Positions 32,467-40,353 of a stretch of 63,822 bases of DNA are shown here, in pieces. Source of the DNA: Chloroflexota bacterium (GTDB lineage: Bacteria; Chloroflexota; Anaerolineae; Promineifilales; Promineifilaceae); NCBI GenBank assembly GCA_022616275.1, contig JAKEFB010000158.1:1-63822 (forward strand). The letters run 5' to 3'. Numbering within the stretch: position 1 is the first letter of the stretch; each line of letters starts with the position of its first letter. The notes beneath the pieces are model-generated. The model was not told where the DNA came from. It ran no database searches and saw only the letters and a program-made list of their open reading frames with translations. Both the position numbers and the translations under genes were made by a program.

Positions 32467-35214
32467 ATGAACAAAAGAGCGTTTATCATTCTTCTTCTCA
32501 TCGCCGTTTTCGCGGCTGCCTGCCGCTCCAGGGCTGGCGACCCACCGCCAACCCCGACCACCGCTGCCTCTGTCGAAAACTCAGACACCACCGGAGGTGG
32601 AGAGGACGGCCGCAAGACCATTCGTTTTGCCGTTTATGATTTTGAGCAGGGGCGTTACCAGGGCCTGATTGAGGCTTTCGAGGAAGATAACCCGGAGATT
32701 GAAATCAAGCTGGTCTCGATTGACGAGGTCCTGGGTATGGGACCGGTTGGTAGGGAGTGGCCGGACGACGCTACCCTGAAGCTGGCCGCTGCGGCCGACG
32801 TGCTTAACACGGGTGTTACCCATGAAGCGACGCGGCAAGGACTGTTGTTAGACCTTACTTCCCTTATAGAGCAGGACAGCAATTTCAACGCCGCCGATTT
32901 TTATCCTGGCGTCCTGGAGCAGTACCAGTGGGACGGCGGCGCGTGGGCTTTGCCGACCACGGTCAACTACGAGCTTATCTTCTTCGACAAAGACGCCTTT
33001 GACGAAGCTGGGGTGGCTTACCCGGAAGCCGGTTGGAGCTGGGACGACTTTTTGACTACCGCCAAAGCGCTGACCAAACGGGAAGGAGACGAAGTGACCC
33101 GCTGGGGCTTCGTCGAACCTTTCCCTAATCCATTATCATTTATCCAGGGCCGCGCCGGCCCGCTCTTTGACCCCGACGCCGATCCACCCACGGCCAGGCT
33201 GGACGACCCGGCCGTCGTCGAAGCTGTCCAGTGGTACGCCAACCTCTCTCTGACCGAGGAGGTCAGCCCCTATTATCCCCGGAGTGATCAGGAGGGGCCA
33301 TCCATCCCGGAGGGTTTCCAGGCTATTGAAGACGGCCGGGCGGCCATGTGGTCAGAGTCATTTGGCAGTTGGGAGTTTCGCCGCCAGCAAGGGAACCTGG
33401 GTGTCGTACCCTTCCCGGTTGGCGAACCGGACGACAGGACAACCCCATTCTCGGCCGAGGGCCTGGCCATCAGCGCGGGAACGGCTAACCCCGACGCTGC
33501 CTGGCGCTGGATTGATTTCTTGAGCCGTCAGCACGGCGACCAGCAAGGCATTCAGATCGTTGGCCTGGGCCAGATGCCGGCTCGCCGCTCCGTCGCCGAA
33601 GCCGGCGGCTTCTGGGACAGCCAGGACGAAGAACTGGTGGCGGCGCTTCGCTTTGCCGTTGACCACGCCTTCACGCCGCTGGCCGACGCCCTTGGCTTCA
33701 CTGCCTTCAGCGAGGCCGTTGAGGAGATTCTAACTGAGGAAAAGTCAGTAGCCGATGCCCTGGCCGAGGCGCAGGCAGCCGCCGAAGAAGCGATTGAAGA
33801 GCACCTGGTCCAGGAGGCCGAAGCCACCCCGGTTCCCCCCTTTACGGTGACGGGGCCTGAGACAGAAACAACCGCCAACGAAGACGCCGTCTCCATCACC
33901 TTTGTCGTCGCCGGTGGCCCGTTTGGCCTGCAATCGTTCCGCGACCTGGCCCGCCAGTTCCAGGAGGCGCACCCGGACATCGTGGTCGAAGTGGCCACGC
34001 CTGACTTCTTTGGTGACAGAGTGGGATTGCAAGAGATAGCCGCCGACGCCGATTGCTTTCAGTGGTTTCCAGCCTTCGACAACGAAGAGAACCTGGCCGC
34101 CGTTCTGAGTCTGGAGCCGTTCTTTGACAATGATCCCACCATTCGCCAGGACGATTTCTTTCCGGCCGTTCTGGACCAGTTTAGTGCCCAGGGCCAGGTC
34201 TGGGGCCTGCCAGGCGATATTTCTGTCACCGTCATTGAATACAACAAGGACCTCTTTGACGCGGCCGGCCTGGAGTACCCCAGCCCGGACTGGACCACCG
34301 AAGAGTTCCTGGCCGCGGCCGTGGCCCTGACCCAGGGCGAGGGTGAGAACCAACAGTATGGTTTTGTCCCCGACCTGTTTGAGCCCAACGACATGTTGAG
34401 CATGATCGAGCGGATGGGCGCCACCCTGATTGACGACAGCGTAGACCCCCCGGCCGTCAGCTTTACGAACCCGGCGACGGTGGAAGCCATGCGTTGGTAC
34501 ACCAGCCTGACGACCGAGTACGAGGTGAAGCCGGTTTTTATTACCAACATGGGTGATCCCGACTTCACCGGTTTTGAAGACCGGCAGACGTTGATTGACG
34601 GTGGCCGGGCGGCCATGTGGACCGCTGCCGGCGGGCTGGGCGGCGGCGGAATTGTCTTCGTTGGCGGCCCGCCGGAAGAGGAAGAGGACGAGGGTAACGT
34701 TGGCGTTGTCCCGCTGCCGGCCGCGCCCGACGGCCAGCAGGGAGGCGGCTATGGCTCGGCCAACGGCTACTTCATCTCTGCCTCGACCGACGCGCGCCAG
34801 GCCTGCTGGGAGTGGATCAAATTCCTGACCGAACAACCCAATGCCGGCGAGGGCCTGCCGGCGCGCCGTTCCGTGGCCGAATCGGCCGCTTATCGCCAGC
34901 ACGTTGGCGAAGAGCGGGCGGCCGCTTACCTGACCAGCGTCGCCGGGGCTACTCAACCCGGCTTCTTCCAGCGCTTTTCCGACGAGAATAGCTGGTTGAG
35001 CATCTCCTTCGTCTGGCTGGCCCGCGCCTACGACCAGGTGCTCAACGAAGGTCTCAGCGTCGAAGAGGCGCTCCAGGGCGTCCAGGAAATTGCCGACGCC
35101 TACCGGGCCTGTGTCATTGCCCGGGAGGCGTTTACCGACCCTGAGAAGCAACAGGAATGCCTCCAGGAAGTGGACGAGGAATTACCGGACTTCTTCATCA
35201 GCGGCGGCCAGTAG
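32467..35214 (+). CDS. Lipoprotein made of two fused family-1 solute-binding domains
   Basis: 915 residues from ATG at 32467, the start that places the signal peptide (AFIILLLIAVFAAAC) at the N-terminus; the lipobox cysteine is near residue 17. Two SBP_bac_1-like domains follow. Domain 1 is about residues 55-420 (IRFAVYDFEQGRY, WALPTTVNYELIFFDKDAFD, DDPAVVEAVQWYANL). Domain 2 is about 485-890 (SITFVVAGGPFGL, WGLPGDISVTVIEYNKDLFD, NPATVEAMRWYTSL). An Ala/Glu-rich linker joins them. Family-1 SBPs normally serve carbohydrate importers with MalF/G-type permeases, not FtsX permeases, so the partner and substrate are unclear. It lies between two ABC ATPase genes. Confidence 0.88.
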   Translation: MNKRAFIILLLIAVFAAACRSRAGDPPPTPTTAASVENSDTTGGGEDGRKTIRFAVYDFEQGRYQGLIEAFEEDNPEIEIKLVSIDEVLGMGPVGREWPDDATLKLAAAADVLNTGVTHEATRQGLLLDLTSLIEQDSNFNAADFYPGVLEQYQWDGGAWALPTTVNYELIFFDKDAFDEAGVAYPEAGWSWDDFLTTAKALTKREGDEVTRWGFVEPFPNPLSFIQGRAGPLFDPDADPPTARLDDPAVVEAVQWYANLSLTEEVSPYYPRSDQEGPSIPEGFQAIEDGRAAMWSESFGSWEFRRQQGNLGVVPFPVGEPDDRTTPFSAEGLAISAGTANPDAAWRWIDFLSRQHGDQQGIQIVGLGQMPARRSVAEAGGFWDSQDEELVAALRFAVDHAFTPLADALGFTAFSEAVEEILTEEKSVADALAEAQAAAEEAIEEHLVQEAEATPVPPFTVTGPETETTANEDAVSITFVVAGGPFGLQSFRDLARQFQEAHPDIVVEVATPDFFGDRVGLQEIAADADCFQWFPAFDNEENLAAVLSLEPFFDNDPTIRQDDFFPAVLDQFSAQGQVWGLPGDISVTVIEYNKDLFDAAGLEYPSPDWTTEEFLAAAVALTQGEGENQQYGFVPDLFEPNDMLSMIERMGATLIDDSVDPPAVSFTNPATVEAMRWYTSLTTEYEVKPVFITNMGDPDFTGFEDRQTLIDGGRAAMWTAAGGLGGGGIVFVGGPPEEEEDEGNVGVVPLPAAPDGQQGGGYGSANGYFISASTDARQACWEWIKFLTEQPNAGEGLPARRSVAESAAYRQHVGEERAAAYLTSVAGATQPGFFQRFSDENSWLSISFVWLARAYDQVLNEGLSVEEALQGVQEIADAYRACVIAREAFTDPEKQQECLQEVDEELPDFFISGGQ

Positions 35215-35216
35215 AG

Positions 35217-35232
35217 CAATTTTGCAAAATTG
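35217..35232. repeat. 16-bp perfect AT-rich palindrome after the solute-binding gene
   Basis: CAATTTTGCAAAATTG is self-complementary and begins 2 bp after the stop. It could be a weak terminator or a binding site for a dimeric regulator. Confidence 0.5.
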
Positions 35233-35274
35233 TTCTGCTCTGGCCGCGTAATGGTCGCTACAACCAGAGTTAAG

Positions 35275-35979
35275 ATGAACGCTCTAAACCATGAAACCTC
35301 GGCCGTCGTTCGCGCCGAAGAGGTCAGCCGCATTTACCAGGTGGGCACGCGCCAGGTGGCGGCGTTGCAAGGGGTTAGCCTCTCTATTGCGCCGGGCCGG
35401 GTCGTCGCCCTGCGCGGCCGGTCCGGGTCTGGCAAGACGACCTTGCTCAACTGCATTGGCGGGTTGGACCGGCCGACCTCCGGCCGCGTCTGGCTGGAAG
35501 GGCGGGAGATAAGCCGGCTCTCCGAGCGGCAGCGGGTCGCTTTGCGCCGCCACCGGATTGGCTTTGTCTTCCAATCGCACACGCTCCTGCCCACCTACTC
35601 CGCCTGGGAAAACGTGGATCTGATGTTACGGCTGGCGGGAGTCAAACGGCGGACCCGGCAGGAGCGAGTGCGGCAAGTTCTGGCCCTGGTCGGGCTGTCC
35701 CGGTGGATGGACCACCGGCCGGCCGAATTGTCCGGCGGGCAACAGCAGCGGGTGGCCATTGCCCGGGCTCTGGCTACCCGGCCGGCCCTCATCCTGGCCG
35801 ACGAGCCGACGGGCGAGCTGGACTCGGCCACCGGCCAGCAAATCCTGGCCCTCTTTCGCCATATTGCCGACCATGAAGACACGACCATTGTCATTGCCAC
35901 CCACGACCTGGCCGTAGACGCCTTTGCCGACGAAATCTACCTTTTGCAAGACGGCCTGGTTATGTCAGGTTTGTCGTAA
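35275..35979 (+). CDS. ABC transporter ATPase (LolD/MacB type)
   Basis: 234 residues from ATG at 35275. Walker A is GRSGSGKTT near 47, Q-loop [10 protein letters not shown], signature [15 protein letters not shown], Walker [13 protein letters not shown], and H-loop [10 protein letters not shown]. Length and motifs fit the MacB/LolD/FtsE group. It is the second ATPase of this locus. The FtsX permease may use both as a heterodimer, or this one may serve a different permease. A perfect hairpin overlaps its stop codon. Confidence 0.9.
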   Translation: MNALNHETSAVVRAEEVSRIYQVGTRQVAALQGVSLSIAPGRVVALRGRSGSGKTTLLNCIGGLDRPTSGRVWLEGREISRLSERQRVALRRHRIGFVFQSHTLLPTYSAWENVDLMLRLAGVKRRTRQERVRQVLALVGLSRWMDHRPAELSGGQQQRVAIARALATRPALILADEPTGELDSATGQQILALFRHIADHEDTTIVIATHDLAVDAFADEIYLLQDGLVMSGLS

Positions 35980-36003
35980 CAACTTTAGTTGTTACGACAA
36001 ACC
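35968..36003 (+). terminator. Perfect 16-bp hairpin closing the ABC operon
   Basis: GGTTTGTCGTAACAAC (35968-35983) pairs fully with GTTGTTACGACAAACC (35988-36003) around a TTTA loop. The stop codon of the ATPase lies in the left arm. There is no U-tract, but the stem is long and sits exactly between the ABC system and the eCIS operon. Confidence 0.65.
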
Positions 36004-36012
36004 CAACCTCCC

Positions 36013-36046
36013 TTGTGAGACTTTTGTGAGACTCATCCCTTAAACT
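36013..36046 (+). promoter_or_regulatory. SARP-box-like direct repeat and -10 element before the eCIS operon
   Basis: TTGTGAGACT occurs at 36013-36022 and again at 36024-36033, a period of exactly 11 bp. Seven bases later TAAACT (36041-36046) matches four of six positions of a -10 box. SARP regulators bind direct repeats with 11-bp spacing that overlap the -35 region about 8 bp before the -10. The BTAD regulator at 26065-26928 is a candidate ligand. Binding is inferred, not shown. Confidence 0.5.
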
Positions 36047-36056
36047 CTTGCTTGCC

Positions 36057-36320
36057 ATGCCAGAGCAAGATCAAGGGATCATGACCTATTTTGAGGCCGA
36101 GGCGCACTCATTTGTGGTGCGCCTGTGGCGAGAGAACCCGGACAATTCCGATGAGCCTGGGGAGTGGCGCGGCTGGTTGGAGCACGTGCAGAGTGGGCAG
36201 CGCCACTACTTCCGCGCCGTTACAGACATTAGCCGCATTGTCGCCACCTATCTAGGCGAGGCGGACGAGCTGGCCGGCCAGGTCTTTATGCCCATTCAAG
36301 CGGAGGATGACAAAGAATGA
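36057..36320 (+). CDS. Small conserved-looking protein, first gene of the eCIS operon
   Basis: 87 residues from ATG at 36057; ATG at 36081 with an AAGGGA site may be the true start, particularly if transcription begins near 36053. The sequence FVVRLWRENPDN...EWRGWLEHVQSGQRHYF looks like a small alpha/beta fold. No family is named with certainty. Similar short proteins appear next to eCIS AAA+ ATPases (recollection). Its stop overlaps the ATPase start by 4 bp (ATGA), so the products are probably made together. Confidence 0.6.
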   Translation: MPEQDQGIMTYFEAEAHSFVVRLWRENPDNSDEPGEWRGWLEHVQSGQRHYFRAVTDISRIVATYLGEADELAGQVFMPIQAEDDKE

Positions 36321-38500
36321 AGCCCGCTTCCGCTGCGGCCGGGCTGGAGACCACCTCAGCAACCCCCTTCGCCAGCAGCCTGGAGGAGATATTAACCGCC
36401 CTGGCCTACGTTGACCTGCGGGTGCGCTGGGCTGTGGCTCGCGCCCGGGCGGCCGGGCTGGATCCCGACGACGAATTTCGGGGCCTGTATATCTCCGAGG
36501 CCCAGGTGGATAACCTGCTTGGTTCTGAGCTGGGGGGACATTTGTGGTCCGGGACGAACGGTTACGCGGCCGAACTGGAAGGGTGGGCAGAAAGCCTGGA
36601 TCGGGCACGCCGTCATTGGCAGGCGCGCACCGAGGCCAGCCGTCAGGCCGGGCCGCCCCTACTGCTGGACCGGCTGGCGCAGCGCTTTGGCCTCTCCCCG
36701 GCCGAAGTGGACGCCCTGCTGCTGGCCCTGGCCCCGGAGTTGGATCCTCGCTACGAGCGCCTGTTCGCTTACCTGCAAGACGACGTCACCAAAAAGCGGC
36801 CGAGTGTAGACCTGATCCTCAATTTGCTCACCGGCTCTTTTACGGAAAAAGTCGAGCTGCGCCGCCTCTTTACCGACGATGGCCGCCTGTTCAGTTCCCG
36901 CCTGTTGGTCCGTTTTTCCGACGGCGGCAGCCGCGAGCCGACCCTCTTGAGCCAGGCGGTGCGGCCGGCGGCGGCCGTGGTCGAGTACCTCTCCGGCCAC
37001 CCGGCGTTGGACAGCCAACTGGCGACCTGCGCCCAATTGCTCTTTCCGGCCGCTTTCTCTATTCACCAACTGGCGCCTGACCTGGCCCAACGGGTGGTGA
37101 CTGCTGTCCACGAATCTTCCTTGCTGCCCCCTCTCTTTGCCTTTCGGGGCAGTTACGGCGTGGGCAAACGGGAGGCCGCCCTGTTGATCGCCCAGACGTT
37201 AGGCCAGCCGTTGCTGGTAGTGGACCTGCCGGCGCTGGACAAGGACGAGGCCGGCCGGCAGGAGGGGCTGCGCCTGGCCGTGCGCGATGGTTGTTTGCTG
37301 GGGGCCGTCCTGTACCTGGATCATTGGGACACGATCCTGGAGGACGACCGGCCGCCGGCCGCGCTATTGCAACTGCTGCTGGATTACCCCGGCGTGGTCA
37401 TTGTCGCCGGCGAGACGGTCTGGCAGCCGGTGGGCCGCGAACGCAGCCGGCCGGTGCTGTCCGTTGCCTTTACGCGCGGTGGCTACGAGGAGCGGCTGGT
37501 CGCCTGGCAACGCGTCCTGGGCAACGCCGCCGGGCTGCCCCTGGCCGAGCTGGCCAACCAGTTCCAATTCACTCCTGGCCAGATTGCCGAAGTGGCGGCC
37601 ACGGCCCGCGACCTGGCCCGCTGGCGGCAGGCGTCGCTGGCCGCCCCGGATTTGTTTGACGCCTGCCGGGCCCACTCCAACCAGAAACTGGCCACCCTGG
37701 CCACCAAGATCCAGCCCCGTTACCACTGGCGGGATATCGTCTTGCCAGCCGACACGGTAGCCCAGTTGCGGGAGATGGTCAATACGGTCCGGCAGCGGCC
37801 AACGGTTTACGGCCAGTGGGGTTTCGGCCAGAAGCTGGCCCTGGGCAAGGGGCTGAACGCCCTCTTTGCCGGCGAATCGGGCACAGGCAAGACGATGGCT
37901 GCCGACATTATGGCCGGGGAGTTGGGCCAGGATCTGTACAAAATTGACCTGTCTATGCTGGTCAGCAAGTACATTGGCGAGACGGAGAAAAATTTGAACC
38001 GCGTCTTTACCGAAGCGGCCACCAGCAACGCCATTCTTTTCTTTGACGAGGCTGATGCTATTTTCGGCAAGCGCTCCGAGGTCAAGGACAGCCACGACCG
38101 CTATGCCAACATTGAGATCAGTTACCTGCTGCAACGCATGGAAGCCTACGACGGCGTGGTCATCCTGGCTACCAATATGCGGGCCAATTTAGATGAGGCT
38201 TTCACCCGGCGACTGCACTTTATCGTCGAGTTTCCTTTCCCGGAGGCGGCCGACCGGGAAATTATCTGGCAGGTTAACTTTCCGTCGCAAACGCCGCTGG
38301 CCGCCGACGTGAACTTCAAACTGCTGGCCGAGCGGTTCCGGCTGGCCGGCGGCAATATCCGCAACATTATCATGGCCGCCGCCTTCCTGGCGGCCGAGGC
38401 GGGCGAAGCTGTGGGTATGAAGCAGTTGCTCCACGCCACCCGCCGTGAGTACCAGAAGATCGGCCGGTTGCTTGATGAGCAACTTTGGAAGTTAGAGTAA
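36317..38500 (+). CDS. AAA+ ATPase of the eCIS (Afp15/Pvc15-like)
   Basis: 727 residues. The N-terminal ~250 residues include helical and winged-helix-like parts (LDRLAQRFGLSPAEVDALLL). A first, degenerate AAA module follows, with FRGSYGVGKREAALL near 275: the P-loop Thr/Ser is replaced by Arg. The active module has Walker A GESGTGKT near 518-525, Walker B AILFFDEADAIFG near 573-585 and an arginine-finger region DEAFTRRLHFIVEFPFP. All eCIS carry such an ATPase, thought to help assembly or cargo loading. It is cotranscribed with the small gene upstream. A repeat-filled gap separates it from the DUF4157 gene. Confidence 0.93.
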   Translation: MKPASAAAGLETTSATPFASSLEEILTALAYVDLRVRWAVARARAAGLDPDDEFRGLYISEAQVDNLLGSELGGHLWSGTNGYAAELEGWAESLDRARRHWQARTEASRQAGPPLLLDRLAQRFGLSPAEVDALLLALAPELDPRYERLFAYLQDDVTKKRPSVDLILNLLTGSFTEKVELRRLFTDDGRLFSSRLLVRFSDGGSREPTLLSQAVRPAAAVVEYLSGHPALDSQLATCAQLLFPAAFSIHQLAPDLAQRVVTAVHESSLLPPLFAFRGSYGVGKREAALLIAQTLGQPLLVVDLPALDKDEAGRQEGLRLAVRDGCLLGAVLYLDHWDTILEDDRPPAALLQLLLDYPGVVIVAGETVWQPVGRERSRPVLSVAFTRGGYEERLVAWQRVLGNAAGLPLAELANQFQFTPGQIAEVAATARDLARWRQASLAAPDLFDACRAHSNQKLATLATKIQPRYHWRDIVLPADTVAQLREMVNTVRQRPTVYGQWGFGQKLALGKGLNALFAGESGTGKTMAADIMAGELGQDLYKIDLSMLVSKYIGETEKNLNRVFTEAATSNAILFFDEADAIFGKRSEVKDSHDRYANIEISYLLQRMEAYDGVVILATNMRANLDEAFTRRLHFIVEFPFPEAADREIIWQVNFPSQTPLAADVNFKLLAERFRLAGGNIRNIIMAAAFLAAEAGEAVGMKQLLHATRREYQKIGRLLDEQLWKLE

Positions 38501-38549
38501 AGAGTTAGAGACAGTGTCAGAACTCTAACGCTAACTCAAAACTCTAACT
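38491..38549. repeat. Hexanucleotide repeat between ATPase and DUF4157 genes
   Basis: Units GTTAGAG on the left and CTCTAAC on the right form an interrupted inverted repeat. The unit is the same as at 14872-14955 and 24517-24562. The left end overlaps the last codons of the ATPase gene. Confidence 0.7.
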
Positions 38550-38565
38550 TAACGGGAGGTTTGGT

Positions 38566-39270
38566 ATGTCGAGTGATTTTACGTTTGAAGATAAGGGCAA
38601 GGTCCAGCCAAAGCCAGCCCAGGAAGCGGCCGAACCGGAAAAGGATGGCGGGCCCCAGGGCACATTGACCGGCCGGCTGGACGCCGGGGCGTTGACGCAC
38701 ATGCAGCAGACGGTCGGCAACTCGGCCGTGCAGCGTTTCCTGGCCCAGCGGGCCAAGGCCCCAGGTGGGTCCGGCCCCGGCGAGATTGACGACCAGACGG
38801 CCGCGGCTATTAACGCCGACCGGGGTAGCGGCCAGGAACTGGACGAGGGCATCGCCGGCCGGGCCGGCAGTGTCATGGGCCGGGATTTCGGCGATGTGAA
38901 GGTTCACGCCGACAGCCAGGCCGACGCCCTGAGCCGCCAACTGGGAGCCAAAGCCTTTACGACCGGCAAAGACATCTTCTTCCGCGCCGGCGCTTACAAT
39001 CCTACCAGCGGCGAAGGCCAGCAGTTGATTTCCCACGAGCTGACCCACGTGGCCCAGCAAGGGGCGACCCCGCCGGCCGTCCAGGGCCAGATGATGGTCA
39101 ACGACCCTAACGACCAGTTTGAAGCCGAGGCCGACAACGTGGCCGGCGTAGTCATGAACCAGCCGGACGAAGGTCTGGTTCAACAGCAGGCGTTGCCAGA
39201 AGAGGAAGAGGAGATGGTTCAACAGCAGGAGATGTTACCGGAGGAAGAAGAAGAGGAGGAAGGTAGGTAG
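38566..39270 (+). CDS. DUF4157 (eCIS core) metalloprotease-like protein
   Basis: 234 residues. Residues 44-60 carry the helix motif THMQQTVGNSAVQRFLAQR, the same type found in all five cargo proteins downstream. The DUF4157 domain (about 85-165) has the typical VMGRDFGDVKVHADSQAD, KAFTTGKDIFF, and the zinc motif HELTH at residues 157-161. A short tail of VQQQ-x-LPEEEEE repeats ends in seven Glu residues. DUF4157 proteins are the commonest accessory/cargo family of eCIS loci. Whether it cuts proteins or acts structurally is unknown. It lies between the ATPase and the cap protein. Confidence 0.92.
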   Translation: MSSDFTFEDKGKVQPKPAQEAAEPEKDGGPQGTLTGRLDAGALTHMQQTVGNSAVQRFLAQRAKAPGGSGPGEIDDQTAAAINADRGSGQELDEGIAGRAGSVMGRDFGDVKVHADSQADALSRQLGAKAFTTGKDIFFRAGAYNPTSGEGQQLISHELTHVAQQGATPPAVQGQMMVNDPNDQFEAEADNVAGVVMNQPDEGLVQQQALPEEEEEMVQQQEMLPEEEEEEEGR

Positions 39271-39310
39271 CAAGTATGCAAGTATGCGAGTATGCGTGTA
39301 CGCAAGTAGT
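39270..39310. repeat. Octanucleotide repeat between DUF4157 and Pvc16-like genes
   Basis: Five tandem units of the type GCAAGTAT (GCAAGTAT, GCAAGTAT, GCGAGTAT, GCGTGTAC, GCAAGTAG) begin at the stop codon of the DUF4157 gene. Confidence 0.75.
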
Positions 39311-39371
39311 ATGGGACAGGGGAACTCACAGACTCGCCAACTCAGTCCTCAGCACTATTTTGGAGTAGGCC

Positions 39372-40268
39372 ATGATTGCTGACCTCGATGAGACTCTCCG
39401 GCAGTTGTTGATTGCCGAGCTACCGATCAAGAACGGCGAAATTGACGTAAAGTTTGACCAGCCGAAGCGGGAATGGAGCGCCAAGCTGACCAAGCCGACG
39501 GCAAACCTGTTCCTGTACGACCTGCGCGAAAACGCTACCCTACGCCGCCACCAATGGGAACAGATGGCCAACGGCAACGGTGGTAATGGCCGTGGCGACG
39601 GCAATGACAAAAAACAGGCCACTACCCAGCCCAACCTGGCGCGGATGAAACGCTCGCCTTTCCGGGTGGACTGCTTCTACATGTTGACCGCCTGGGCGGC
39701 CGAGCCGGAAGACGAACACCGCCTGCTCACCCGGACGATGCTGGCGCTGTTCCGCTATCCCATTCTGACCAAAGACCGGCTGGTCGGCCAGATGGTCCAC
39801 CAGCCTTACGACGTCTCGGCCGCGCTGGCCCGCCACGACCGGCTGACCAACCCGGCCGAGGTCTGGAGCGCGCTGGACAACGAGATGCGGCCGACCGTTT
39901 CTTACATCGTCACCCTGGCCCTGGATCCCTGGTCGGAAGTCAGCGGCCCCATCGTCCGCAGCCTCACCCTTCGCGCTGGCCAGACCAAAACACTGCCTTA
40001 TCGCCGCCAGTTGGACCCGGAAGGGGTAGACGTGGATATGACCACCATTGGCGGCACGGTCTGGGACAAGAGCGCGCCCCAGCCCGGCGTCCAGGTGGCC
40101 GTCAAAGGCACCGGCCTGTTTGCTACCAGCGACGCGCAGGGGCGCTTTGCGCTGGGCAGCCTGCCACCGGGCCAATATACCCTGGTTGCCTGGCCGGCCG
40201 AAGGTAAGCCGCGCGAGAAAAAGATCACCATTCCGGCCGGGGAGGACAACTATGATGTCACGCTGTAA
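39372..40268 (+). CDS. Pvc16-like (DUF4255) sheath/tube terminator protein
   Basis: 298 residues. The N-terminal ~195 residues match the DUF4255/Pvc16_N pattern: IADLDETLRQLLIAELP, then PFRVDCFYMLTAWAAEPEDE, LLTRTMLALFRYPIL. A Gly/Asn-rich insert lies near residue 70. The C-terminal ~80 residues form a carboxypeptidase-regulatory-like beta sandwich (GTVWDKSAPQPGVQVAV, LGSLPPGQYTLVAWPAEG). Pvc16/Afp16 caps the distal end of the contractile tube and fixes its length. The extra beta domain may contact the cell surface or envelope. Confidence 0.88.
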   Translation: MIADLDETLRQLLIAELPIKNGEIDVKFDQPKREWSAKLTKPTANLFLYDLRENATLRRHQWEQMANGNGGNGRGDGNDKKQATTQPNLARMKRSPFRVDCFYMLTAWAAEPEDEHRLLTRTMLALFRYPILTKDRLVGQMVHQPYDVSAALARHDRLTNPAEVWSALDNEMRPTVSYIVTLALDPWSEVSGPIVRSLTLRAGQTKTLPYRRQLDPEGVDVDMTTIGGTVWDKSAPQPGVQVAVKGTGLFATSDAQGRFALGSLPPGQYTLVAWPAEGKPREKKITIPAGEDNYDVTL

Positions 40269-40270
40269 GC

Positions 40271-40316
40271 AATGAGTGGTGAGTGATGAGTCATGAGTAC
40301 TCACCACTCGTCACTG
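40271..40316. repeat. Heptad repeat with 11-bp inverted stem before the sheath gene
   Basis: GAGTGGTGAGT (40274-40284) and ACTCACCACTC (40299-40309) pair perfectly. The loop GATGAGTCATGAGT is itself two heptads. The hairpin lies 45 bp before the sheath start, which has its own AAGGAG site. Confidence 0.7.
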
Positions 40317-40353
40317 TTTATTGGTCATTTGTGTAACAAGGAGATGAAAAACT

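Noticed and set aside
33745-35151. Long open frame on the minus strand opposite the solute-binding gene
   Set aside because: It is antisense to a clear double-domain protein, has no recognisable motifs and arises from GC-rich codon use.
32467-35214. Sugar importer operon
   Set aside because: Solute-binding domains are present but no MalF/MalG-type permeases; the permease here is FtsX-like.
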